Assembly (NCBI GenBank): GCA_030647575.1
Contig: JAUSJS010000038.1
Coordinates: 1-12,913 of the forward strand
Reading direction: 5' to 3'
DNA from: Candidatus Limnocylindrales bacterium
Lineage (GTDB): Bacteria; Chloroflexota; Limnocylindria; Limnocylindrales; CSP1-4
Length of the DNA: 12,913 nucleotides
Each line of letters opens with the position of its first letter. The first letter of the stretch is position 1. A program made the position numbers and the translations under genes. Below are positions 1 through 6,679 of this stretch, piece by piece. Below the pieces are notes generated by a model that worked only from the letters and a program-made list of their open reading frames with translations, had not been told where the DNA came from and did not search any database.

Positions 1-29
1 GAGATCTCAGAAGCAGCGACGAACGTGGC

Positions 30-1505
30 ATGCGAGTCCCTCGGCCTGGTCGCTCGGACCGGGCCTCGGTCGCCCCAGTGACGGCTGGGCCCCGACCTTC
101 GATCGCGGCAGTCGCGGCGGCGGTCGCCGCCCGGCGGGCAAGCGCGGTCTCCATGGTCCAGGAGGCTCTGGACCGGATCGCGCGCCTGGACCCTGCCCTC
201 AACTCGGTCGTGGCCCTGCGCGCGGCCGAGGCCCTGCGGGAGGCGGAGATGATTGACCGCCGGATCGCCGCCGGCGCTCCGTCGGGCCCGCTGGCTGGCG
301 TGCCGGTCCTCGTGAAGGACCTCGAGGACGTCGCCGGCATGCGCACGACCTATGGCTCAAGCCTGTTCATCAAGTCAGCGCCCGCAGCGACGGACGGCCT
401 GATTCCCGCCCGGTTGCGGGCCGCCGGCGCGGTCATCATCGGCAAGACGAACCTGCCCGAGTTCGCCACCGAGGGATTCACCGACAACCTCGTCTTCGGT
501 CCGACCAGGAATCCCTGGTCGCTCGAGCGATCCCCCGGGGGTTCGAGCGGAGGATCGGGAGCAGCCCTGGCTGCAGGCCTGGTGCCGATCGCGACTGCCA
601 CGGACGGTGGCGGCTCCATCCGGATCCCTGCAGCCTTCTGCGGACTCGTCGGCCTGAAGCCGACGAATGGTCTCATCGGCCGGTACCCGCCCCATGACTG
701 GATCGATTACTCGACATCCGGCCCGCTTGCGACAACAGTCGCCGACCTCCGCCTCCTCCTCCAGGTCGAGATGGGGCCCACAGCCGGTGATCCGACCGCT
801 CGTCCGGATGGCTGGTCCATCGTGCCGGCGCCGCGACCCGCGGGCCTCCTTGCCGCGGATCGAACGAGCGATCTCGGTCCGCTCCCGGCGCCGGTTCGTC
901 GGTCCTTCGTCGCGGCCGTCGACGCCTTCGCCGAGGTGATGGGCCTGCCCGTGACCTGGATCGAGCCAGACGCGTTCTTCACGGACGGCAACCCAGACCT
1001 CGATTGGTTCACTGTGGCGACGGCCGAGCATGTGGCATCGCTGGGGCGTGGGTGGGTCACGGAGCATGTGCGGTCCATGCACCCGGCGACCCGAGCGTTC
1101 ATGGAGGTCGGTCTCGCGGTGCCGATCGACGACTACCTTGCCGCACGGCGCCGCCGCTTCGGCTATGTCATGCGTCTGGACGAGCTCCTCGGGCGATCGA
1201 ACCTGCTGTTGACGCCGACGGTGGCGAGCGAGGGCTGGTACGCAGACGGACGGCTGACCAGCGCCAGCGAGCCCGGCATGCTGCCACCGGAGGTCTATTC
1301 CACGGCTGTCCAGAATGTCACGGGACACCCCGCGATCTCGGTCCCGGCGGGACGCTCCTCGACCGGTGTCCCGTTCGGCCTCCAGATCACCGGACCGCGG
1401 TATGCGGACGACGTCCTCCTCGACGCGGCCGAGCGCTGGGAATCAGCCCATCCGTGGCCCGTGGTGGCGCCCGGCTACGAACCATTCAGCACCGTGCTGG
1501 GATGA
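30..1505 (+). CDS. Amidase-signature family hydrolase (start uncertain)
   Basis: This is a 491-residue amidase-signature (AS) enzyme, a family that hydrolyses amide bonds of small molecules in the cytoplasm; the substrate cannot be read from sequence. The Ser-cisSer-Lys triad is intact: Lys96 in VPVLVKD, Ser172 in GGSSGGSG and Ser196 in DGGGSIRIPA. The 24-residue spacing between the two serines equals that of FAAH. It is not convincingly GatA: it has GGGSIRIP where GatA usually has TGGSIRQP, and no gatB or gatC is adjacent. Length is normal for the family. The start is unclear. The frame is open back to the window edge, no Shine-Dalgarno precedes ATG 30, and a GTG at 78 (residue 17) would give an N-terminus closer to the usual family start, since recognisable homology begins near residue 24. 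The next gene, a tRNA, is separately promoted, so this is probably the end of its own transcription unit. Confidence 0.88.
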   Translation: MRVPRPGRSDRASVAPVTAGPRPSIAAVAAAVAARRASAVSMVQEALDRIARLDPALNSVVALRAAEALREAEMIDRRIAAGAPSGPLAGVPVLVKDLEDVAGMRTTYGSSLFIKSAPAATDGLIPARLRAAGAVIIGKTNLPEFATEGFTDNLVFGPTRNPWSLERSPGGSSGGSGAALAAGLVPIATATDGGGSIRIPAAFCGLVGLKPTNGLIGRYPPHDWIDYSTSGPLATTVADLRLLLQVEMGPTAGDPTARPDGWSIVPAPRPAGLLAADRTSDLGPLPAPVRRSFVAAVDAFAEVMGLPVTWIEPDAFFTDGNPDLDWFTVATAEHVASLGRGWVTEHVRSMHPATRAFMEVGLAVPIDDYLAARRRRFGYVMRLDELLGRSNLLLTPTVASEGWYADGRLTSASEPGMLPPEVYSTAVQNVTGHPAISVPAGRSSTGVPFGLQITGPRYADDVLLDAAERWESAHPWPVVAPGYEPFSTVLG

Positions 1506-1518
1506 CCCGGTTCCGGTC

Positions 1519-1536
1519 GTTCACCGTGATGTGAAC
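1519..1536. promoter_or_regulatory. Perfect 6-6-6 dyad, operator-like or weak terminator
   Basis: GTTCAC-CGTGAT-GTGAAC is a perfect 6-bp inverted repeat with a 6-nt centre, 13 nt after the amidase stop and 8 nt before a TATACT hexamer. An overlapping alternative pairing, CGGTTC (1508-1513) with GAACCG (1533-1538), also exists. There is no T-run after it, so a Rho-independent terminator is less likely than an operator or a chance dyad. No regulator can be named. Confidence 0.35.
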
Positions 1537-1544
1537 CGATGTTC

Positions 1545-1579
1545 TATACTGCTCTGGGGTATTCCGACTCGGCTATAGT
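1545..1579 (+). promoter_or_regulatory. Candidate -10 elements for tRNA-Leu
   Basis: Two hexamers resemble the housekeeping -10: TATACT at 1545-1550 and TATAGT at 1574-1579, each one mismatch from TATAAT. From the second, transcription would begin about 1-2 nt before the mature tRNA 5' end at 1588, leaving almost no leader. From the first there would be about 30 nt of leader. Neither has a good TTGACA-like -35 at 16-18 nt spacing, and which one is used cannot be decided from sequence. Confidence 0.45.
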
Positions 1580-1587
1580 GGCGGTTC

Positions 1588-1674
1588 GCGGCGGTGCTGG
1601 AATTGGCAGACAGGGCAGACTCAAACTCTGCTGTCCGTGAGGACGTGTGGGTTCAAGTCCCACTCGCCGCACCA
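1588..1674 (+). tRNA. tRNA-Leu (anticodon CAA)
   Basis: A complete 87-nt class II tRNA folds here. The acceptor stem pairs GCGGCGG (1588-1594) with TCGCCGC (1664-1670), with a G-U at the last pair. The D-stem is CTG/CAG (1597-1599 with 1607-1609). The anticodon stem GCAGA/TCTGC encloses loop CTCAAAC, with anticodon CAA at 1622-1624. The long variable arm is GTCC-GTGA-GGAC (1633-1644). The T arm is GTGGG-TTCAAGT-CCCAC (1647-1663). The discriminator is A1671 and the CCA end is encoded at 1672-1674. Long variable arm, A discriminator and CAA anticodon identify leucine. It reads UUG, a rare codon in a genome this GC-rich. Confidence 0.97.
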
Positions 1675-1866
1675 GATCCTGGTGACCCCGGCATCGAGGG
1701 CCGTGCGTTGCCACTGGATCCCGCCTTGTGCGTCGACGAGCGTGGCCTGCCGGCGGGCTGGTCTGCGCAACCTGTCCGTCGCGCGACGCGGCAGCGTCGA
1801 GATCCTCGATCGGCTGGTCGGTCCAAAGCGCTGAGCAGCCCGGGCGCGCCCAGCCGTCAGGGCAAC
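1675..1866. other. Non-coding spacer between tRNA-Leu and the sigma operon
   Basis: I find no convincing gene in this spacer. Short open frames cross it but have no family resemblance and partly read through the tRNA. CACCAGATCCTGGTG at 1670-1684 is a 6-bp dyad with a 3-nt centre that begins at the tRNA 3' end, and GGGCGCGCCC forms a GC palindrome near 1838-1852. Neither is followed by a T-run, so no clear terminator for the tRNA transcript is visible. Confidence 0.4.
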
Positions 1867-1893
1867 GGAACCCGGCCCGCGGGACCGGCGTCT
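1867..1893 (+). promoter_or_regulatory. ECF-type promoter GGAACC-N16-CGTCT upstream of the sigma gene
   Basis: GGAACC at 1867-1872 is followed after exactly 16 nt by CGTCT at 1889-1893. This matches the general ECF promoter plan of an AAC-containing -35 and a CGT-containing -10, and ECF factors commonly activate their own operon. Transcription would start near 1900, giving a leader of about 58 nt before the GTG at 1959. An identical bipartite motif occurs at 2829-2855. Autoregulation is inference; the motif match is direct. Confidence 0.65.
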
Positions 1894-1910
1894 CGGCACG
1901 GATCCGATGC

Positions 1911-1916
1911 TAGACT
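1911..1916 (+). promoter_or_regulatory. -10-like hexamer TAGACT upstream of the sigma gene
   Basis: TAGACT is the same hexamer found before uvrB (10645-10650). Here transcription would begin near 1923, about 36 nt before the sigma start, leaving a leader that contains GGAGG at 1941-1945. It could supply basal housekeeping expression alongside the ECF-type promoter just upstream. No good -35 is visible. Confidence 0.4.
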
Positions 1917-1958
1917 CGCCCGGCCTCAGAATCGCCGTTCGGAGGGACCCCCCCGACC

Positions 1959-2567
1959 GTGGAGGACCTTCGCTCGACGACGGTCGTCGAAGACCCCGTC
2001 CAGCGCCGCGACCTCATCCTGGTCGAGCGCGCCCGCGAGGGCGATCTCGACGCATTCAACGACCTCGTCCGGGTGTACCAGGACCAGCTCTTTGCGCTCA
2101 TCGTACGCATGGTCCCGGACCGGGATCAGGCCGCCGATGTCGTGCAGGAGGCGTTCTTCTCCGCCTACAAGCACCTCGACGCCTTCCGCGGCGGCAGCGT
2201 CAAGTCGTGGCTCAACCGGATCGCGGTCAACGGCGCGATGGACACCCAGCGTGCCCGAAAGCGCCGTCCCGTCCAGCCATATCCGGAGCTGGAGGACGAG
2301 AGCTGGCAGCCGCCTGCGGGTGACGAGGCCGATCCCGAGCGGATCGCCGTCCTGACCGAGCGGACACGCGCGCTGTCGCAAGCGTTGGCCTTGATCACCG
2401 ACGATCAGCGTGCTGCGATCGTGCTCTACGACGTCGAAGGCTACGACTACCTCGAGATCGCCGAGATGACCGGCGTCTCGCTGGGTACGGTCAAATCGCG
2501 GATCCACCGGGGTCGACTGGCCCTCCGAGGCCTCCTGGAAGGCCGCATGGAGCTGTTCCGTGGCTGA
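1959..2567 (+). CDS. ECF (group 4) sigma-70 family RNA polymerase sigma factor
   Basis: The 202-residue protein is an extracytoplasmic-function sigma factor that directs RNA polymerase to stress promoters. Region 2 spans about residues 29-103, with the core-binding and -10 segment around DQAADVVQEAFFSAYKHL and FRGGSVKSWLNRIAVN. A linker rich in Pro and acidic residues covers 104-135. Region 4 spans about 137-193 and holds the -35 reading helix-turn-helix YDYLEIAEMTGVSLGTVKSR. Regions 1 and 3 are absent, and no extra C-terminal domain is present, as expected for ECF factors. It starts with GTG; no better downstream start exists. GGAGG at 1941-1945 lies 13 nt upstream, a long spacing. Its end overlaps the anti-sigma gene by 8 nt, so the two are probably translated together and form a sigma/anti-sigma switch. 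The exact ECF subgroup is not assignable by eye. Confidence 0.93.
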   Translation: MEDLRSTTVVEDPVQRRDLILVERAREGDLDAFNDLVRVYQDQLFALIVRMVPDRDQAADVVQEAFFSAYKHLDAFRGGSVKSWLNRIAVNGAMDTQRARKRRPVQPYPELEDESWQPPAGDEADPERIAVLTERTRALSQALALITDDQRAAIVLYDVEGYDYLEIAEMTGVSLGTVKSRIHRGRLALRGLLEGRMELFRG

Positions 2568-3663
2568 GTCGACGACCGCGGCAGGCCGCCACGAGGGACA
2601 TGACGAGCACGACCCCGAGCGCATCGCGGCGCTCCTCGACCGCGATCTGCCCGACGCCGATCGGGCGTTCGCCCAGGCGCGCGTCGCGGCGTGCCCGGCC
2701 TGCGCCGCGCTCCACGCCGACCTGACGGCCCTCGCGAAGGCGAACCTCGAGCTGCCGACCCCGGCACGACTGCGCGACTTCAGGTTGACCTCGGACGTTG
2801 CGGCGACGCTCGTCCAAGGGATGGCGGGGGAACCGGTCCCGGTCGGCGCTCGTCTGACGGGGGAGATGACAGACTCCAGATCCAGGCACGCAGCCCACGA
2901 CCGCCTCCTCATCGCCAACCTGGTCGACCGGTCCGTGAGCGATTCGGAGCGAGCCCGTGCCGAGGAGCAGCTGGCCGCATGCAGCGACTGCGCCCTCCTG
3001 TATGAGGACCTCGTGGCCCTCAGCGCCGCAACCCGCTCGCTGCTGGTGCCCTCCCGGCCCCGCGACTTCACCCTCACTCCCGCCGACGCCGACCGTCTTC
3101 GCCGTGGCTGGCGTCGCGTGCTCGCCGCGATCGGCTCGTCGCGAGATGTCTTCAGCCGTCCGCTGGCTGTCGGCCTGACGACGCTCGGTCTCGCCGGTCT
3201 GCTCGTGGCCACGATTCCGGCTGCGCTCACGGGTCAGACCGGCTCGCAGGAGAGGCTGTCGACGATCGGGAACGCCGTCGGCGACGCGTCTGGGGGCGCG
3301 GGCGCGGACCCCGAGACGATGCCGAGCCAGGCCGCCCCGGCGCCGTCGAGCCAGGCCGAATCCGGGCCGGCTGCTGCAGCCGTGCCCTCGCCGGGGGCGT
3401 CCGCCATGGCGGAGCCTGCACCGCTGACATCGGCCGATTCGGGCTACGAGCGCCAGGCGCCGGACGCCCTGTTCCAGGGCGGTGAATCGAGCCCGCTGGC
3501 CGGTGAACCGGACGGACGCACGGCTGACCTGTACGGCAAGAGCCTCTCAGCGGGACAGCCGATCGGCGGCCTGGCGATGATCGTGGTCGCCGGCCTCCTG
3601 CTCCTCGTCGGCCTCGGGCTGTTCGCCCTGCGCTGGATCGCCCGTCGCCTCGGAGACGGCTGA
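2560..3663 (+). CDS. Membrane anti-sigma factor with two tandem zinc-finger-like modules
   Basis: The 367-residue protein probably sequesters the ECF sigma factor encoded just upstream. Two homologous cytoplasmic modules lie at residues 17-85 and 113-181, offset by exactly 96. Each shows H-x27-C-x2-C (His17, Cys45, Cys48; His113, Cys141, Cys144) followed by an LRDFRLTSD or PRDFTLTPAD segment. The His normally four residues before the first Cys in ZAS anti-sigma domains is Arg41 or Gln137 here. A membrane helix follows at about 201-223. Next comes a loop rich in Ala, Pro, Ser and Gly (224-335), then a second helix at about 336-358 and a short basic tail ARRLGDG. This predicts both ends in the cytoplasm and the loop outside. 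The GTG start at 2560 overlaps the sigma stop codon. The signal sensed is unknown. Anti-sigma function rests on position and the modules, and is fairly sure. Confidence 0.82.
   Translation: MAESTTAAGRHEGHDEHDPERIAALLDRDLPDADRAFAQARVAACPACAALHADLTALAKANLELPTPARLRDFRLTSDVAATLVQGMAGEPVPVGARLTGEMTDSRSRHAAHDRLLIANLVDRSVSDSERARAEEQLAACSDCALLYEDLVALSAATRSLLVPSRPRDFTLTPADADRLRRGWRRVLAAIGSSRDVFSRPLAVGLTTLGLAGLLVATIPAALTGQTGSQERLSTIGNAVGDASGGAGADPETMPSQAAPAPSSQAESGPAAAAVPSPGASAMAEPAPLTSADSGYERQAPDALFQGGESSPLAGEPDGRTADLYGKSLSAGQPIGGLAMIVVAGLLLLVGLGLFALRWIARRLGDG
2608..3102 (+). repeat. Diverged tandem duplication within the anti-sigma gene
   Basis: The segment encoding residues 17-85 (2608-2814) is duplicated as residues 113-181 (2896-3102). 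Matching landmarks keep the 96-residue offset: HD at the start, IAALLDR/IANLVDR, AACPAC/AACSDC, L-x-DL-x-AL, and RDFRLTSD/RDFTLTPAD. The two copies are well diverged at DNA level, so this is an old duplication rather than a recent repeat. Confidence 0.8.
2829..2855 (+). promoter_or_regulatory. Second GGAACC-N16-CGTCT motif, inside the anti-sigma gene
   Basis: GGAACC at 2829-2834 and CGTCT at 2851-2855 are separated by exactly 16 nt, identical in plan and sequence to the motif before the sigma gene. It sits between the two duplicated modules. Transcription would start near 2862, only a few bases before an in-frame ATG at 2866 (Met103) that precedes the second module. Coding constraint could produce it by chance, so promoter activity is a hypothesis. 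Confidence 0.4.
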
Positions 3664-3709
3664 CCGCAGCTCCCGGGCGCCTCGCAGTCGCGGCCGACAG
3701 GTCCGCCGC

Positions 3710-3715
3710 TACACT
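3710..3715 (+). promoter_or_regulatory. -10-like hexamer TACACT, 6 nt before the polA start
   Basis: TACACT fits TANNNT and ends 6 nt before the GTG start of polA, so the predicted transcript would begin at or next to the start codon, i.e. be leaderless. No Shine-Dalgarno site is present in the 58-nt gap after the anti-sigma gene. No convincing -35 is seen. The same spacing recurs at mutM and uvrB. Confidence 0.55.
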
Positions 3716-3721
3716 GGATCC

Positions 3722-6670
3722 GTGCCCATCGAACGCCTGATGTTGCTCGACGGCAACGGGCTCATCTACCGCGGATATTTCGCCCTCCCGCCCCTGACGA
3801 CGTCGAAGGGCGAGCTGGTCAACGCGGTATTCGGCTTCTGCAGCATCGTCCTTCGTGGCATCGCGGACATCAAGCCCGACTACGTCGCGGTCGCCTTCGA
3901 CCTCCAGGGACCGACCTTCCGGCACGAGCAGTACGCCGAGTACAAGGCGACGCGCCAGCGCATGCCCGACGACCTGCGCGACCAGTTCCCGAAGGTGCGC
4001 GAAGTCGTCAAGGCCCTGCGCATCCCGGTCTACGAGCTCCAGGGATATGAGGCCGACGACGTGATCGGCACGATCACGGTGGATGCGGAGCGGCGTGGGC
4101 TGGACACCACGATCGTGACCGGCGATCTGGACATGCTTCAGCTGGTGACGGACCACACCCGACTGATGACGACCCGCTCCGGCGTCGAGAACACGATCCT
4201 CTACGACCCCGCGAAGATCGACGAGCGGTTCGAGCTGGTCCCCGGCCAGATGATCGACTACAAGGCCCTCAAGGGTGATCCGACCGACAACATTCCGGGC
4301 GTGCCCGGGGTGGGGGAGAAGACTGCGGCCAAGCTGATCCGCGAGTTCGGCAGCCTGGACGCGCTCTACGAACGACTCGACGAGGTCAAGCCGGACAAGC
4401 TGCGCGAGAAGCTCGCGGAACATCGCGAGTCGGTCTTCATGGGTCGCGGCCTGTCGACGATCGTTCGGGACCTGCCGGTCGAGCTCGACCTCGAAGCGGC
4501 TCGTCTGACCGACTACGACCGCGAGACCGTGATCCGGCTTTTCCGCGAGTACGAGTTCCGCTCGCTGATCGAACGCCTGCCGGCCATGACCGGCGAGTCG
4601 GCCGGCGACGCGGCCGAGGCGCTGCGCGGCGTCGCGACTGGCGGCACGGTGCCGGCGGCCCGGGTGGCAGGCTCGGCGCGTCCCTCGGGCTGGGGTCCAG
4701 CGCCGATCCGAACGCCGGCCGAGGGCGGTGGCCTCCAGCTGTCGCTCGATTTCGATGCCGTGTCTCGGCCCGTCGTTTCAGAGGCCGGCGCGCACCGAGA
4801 CGGGACCGCGGCCTCCGGACCCGCCGTCGAGCCCGGCGACCTGCCGGCCGCCCTCGCCGCGGCAATCGCCGACCCGTCGCGGATCGAGGTCCACGCCGGC
4901 GAGCGGATCGGTGCCCTCGAACCCTGGCTCGCCGCCCAACCCGCGGTCGGTGCCGGGTTCGTCCAGGACGATCCGCGCCCCAGGCGCGGGACCCCGCTGG
5001 CGCTCGCGCTGGCCGGGATGGACGGCCGCACGGTGGCCGTCGAGGGAGCCTCGGACGTGGCCGTCCTGCGGGCGCTCCTCGACCGCCTGGCGGTCCCGCT
5101 CGTCGCCCACGAGGTCAAGCCGCTGCTGGTCACGCGCATCGCCGACGATCCCGAGGCTGCGCCAACGCCGGTGGCGTTCGACACGCAGATCGCGGCCTAC
5201 GTGCTCAACGCCTCATTGCGCAGCCAGACCATCGCCGACGTGGCCGCGGAGCAGCTCGACCTGATCCTGCCGCCGGTCGCCGACCTGGACGTCGCCGCGC
5301 GGGCCGGCCTCGACGCCCTGGCGGCGCTGGCCGTCCGCGAACCACTGGAACGCCGCCTCGCCGACGACGGACTCGATCGACTGTACGCCGAGATGGAGCT
5401 GCCGCTCATCGCCGTCCTCGCCCGGATGGAGGCGACCGGGGTTGCCCTCGATCGCGAGGCGCTCAAGGTCCTGGCCTCGGAGTTCGCCGCCGAGATCTCG
5501 CGCCTGGAGGCCGAGATCTACGTCGACGTCGGGCACGAGTTCAACCTCGGCAGCCCCAAGCAGCTCGAGCAGGTCCTCTTCTTCGAGCTGAACCTGCCGA
5601 AGGGCAAACGCACCAAGACCGGCTATTCCACCGACGCGTCCGTCCTCGAAGAGCTGCGCGCGGCCCATCCGATGATCGACAAGCTCCTCGAGTGGCGCGT
5701 CTACACCAAGCTTCGGTCGACCTACGTCGACGCGCTGCCGACCCTGATCGCCGCCGATGGCCGTCTCCACACGACCTTTCACCAGGCCGTGGCCGCGACC
5801 GGCCGCCTCTCCTCGTCCGACCCGAACCTCCAGAACATCCCGATCCGAACGCCGCTCGGGCGCCGGATCCGGCGCGCGTTCGTGGCCGGGGCGCCGGACC
5901 TGACCCTCGTCGCCGCCGACTACAGCCAGATCGAGCTGCGCATCCTCGCCCACGTCTCGGGCGACGAGCACCTCCGCGACGCCTTCGCGCGCAAGGCCGA
6001 CCTCCATCGCGAGACCGCCGCCCGCGTCCTCCACAAGGATCCAGCGGACGTCACGCTCGGGGAGCGGTCGATGGCCAAGATGGTCAACTTCGGGATCGCC
6101 TATGGATTGAGCGACTTCGGGCTGTCGACGCGGGCCAACATCCCGCGTGCCGAAGCCCAGGAGTTCATCAACACCTACTTCGCGACCTATTCGGGAATCA
6201 GCTATTACATGCTGGCGATCAAGGAGCAGGCGCGAACGCAGGGCTATGTCACCACGCTGCTCGGGCGCAAGCGCCAGATCCCCGAGCTGGCGGCCCGGAA
6301 CCCGACGCTGCGCGCGGCCGGCGAGCGGATGGCCATCAACATGCCGATCCAGGGGACGGCCGCCGACATCGTCAAGATCGCGATGATCCGGCTCGACGAG
6401 CGGCTGCTGGCCGGCGGCTTCCGGGCCCGGCCGCTCCTCCAGGTTCACGACGAGCTGCTGCTCGAGGTGCCACGTGACGAGGTGGACCGGCTCGTCCCGA
6501 TCCTGCGCGAGACGATGGAGAACGCGCTGCCGCTCGACGTGCCGCTGACGGTCGACATCAAGGCCGGTGACGACTGGGATTCGATGACCCCGCTGACCCG
6601 AGCGGACGCGATCGCCGCCGAGGCGGACGAAGCCCCCGACGAGGCGCCTGTCGCGCCGACGCTCGGGTAG
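3722..6670 (+). CDS. polA: DNA polymerase I (5' nuclease plus polymerase, degenerate proofreading domain)
   Basis: The 982-residue protein fills gaps in excision repair and removes RNA primers. The N-terminal 5' nuclease (about 1-290) keeps its metal-binding acids: Asp10, Asp60, Glu110, Asp112, Asp113, Asp135, Asp137, Asp186 and Asp189, followed by the helix-hairpin-helix IPGVPGVGEKTAAKL. Residues 290-370 are a loose Gly/Ala/Pro linker. The central 3'-5' exonuclease-like domain (about 370-550) lacks the DxE motif, the motif II Asp and the motif III Tyr/Asp pair, so proofreading is probably absent, as in Taq polymerase. The polymerase domain has motif A (Asp733 in AADYSQIELR), motif B (Arg782, Lys786, Phe790, Tyr794) and motif C (His909-Asp910-Glu911). 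About 28 acidic/Ala-rich residues extend past the usual C-terminus. The GTG start is fixed by the LMLLDGNGL start of the nuclease. Its TAG stop is 9 nt before mutM. Confidence 0.97.
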   Translation: MPIERLMLLDGNGLIYRGYFALPPLTTSKGELVNAVFGFCSIVLRGIADIKPDYVAVAFDLQGPTFRHEQYAEYKATRQRMPDDLRDQFPKVREVVKALRIPVYELQGYEADDVIGTITVDAERRGLDTTIVTGDLDMLQLVTDHTRLMTTRSGVENTILYDPAKIDERFELVPGQMIDYKALKGDPTDNIPGVPGVGEKTAAKLIREFGSLDALYERLDEVKPDKLREKLAEHRESVFMGRGLSTIVRDLPVELDLEAARLTDYDRETVIRLFREYEFRSLIERLPAMTGESAGDAAEALRGVATGGTVPAARVAGSARPSGWGPAPIRTPAEGGGLQLSLDFDAVSRPVVSEAGAHRDGTAASGPAVEPGDLPAALAAAIADPSRIEVHAGERIGALEPWLAAQPAVGAGFVQDDPRPRRGTPLALALAGMDGRTVAVEGASDVAVLRALLDRLAVPLVAHEVKPLLVTRIADDPEAAPTPVAFDTQIAAYVLNASLRSQTIADVAAEQLDLILPPVADLDVAARAGLDALAALAVREPLERRLADDGLDRLYAEMELPLIAVLARMEATGVALDREALKVLASEFAAEISRLEAEIYVDVGHEFNLGSPKQLEQVLFFELNLPKGKRTKTGYSTDASVLEELRAAHPMIDKLLEWRVYTKLRSTYVDALPTLIAADGRLHTTFHQAVAATGRLSSSDPNLQNIPIRTPLGRRIRRAFVAGAPDLTLVAADYSQIELRILAHVSGDEHLRDAFARKADLHRETAARVLHKDPADVTLGERSMAKMVNFGIAYGLSDFGLSTRANIPRAEAQEFINTYFATYSGISYYMLAIKEQARTQGYVTTLLGRKRQIPELAARNPTLRAAGERMAINMPIQGTAADIVKIAMIRLDERLLAGGFRARPLLQVHDELLLEVPRDEVDRLVPILRETMENALPLDVPLTVDIKAGDDWDSMTPLTRADAIAAEADEAPDEAPVAPTLG

Positions 6671-6673
6671 GCT
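6668..6673 (+). promoter_or_regulatory. -10-like hexamer TAGGCT, 6 nt before the mutM start
   Basis: TAGGCT ends exactly 6 nt before the mutM ATG, the same geometry as at polA and uvrB. Its first three bases are the polA stop codon TAG. If used, it would give mutM, the ABC-F gene and coaE a leaderless transcript independent of polA. There is no Shine-Dalgarno site in the 9-nt gap. No clear -35 is seen. Confidence 0.45.
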
Positions 6674-6679
6674 CTCCCG

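Noticed and set aside
1621..1899. Short frames through the tRNA and spacer on both strands
   Set aside because: They translate the tRNA itself or low-complexity spacer; the peptide matches no family I recognise.
2318..2640. Shared phrase DPERIA in the sigma linker and in the first anti-sigma module
   Set aside because: Only about six residues match and the surrounding sequence is unrelated, so chance in acidic, Arg-rich sequence is the simpler explanation.
1926..3230. Long open frames on the - strand opposite the sigma/anti-sigma, polA and uvrB genes
   Set aside because: They are Arg/Ala/Ser-rich mirror frames typical of high-GC coding DNA, with no recognisable motif, while the + strand frames carry clear families.
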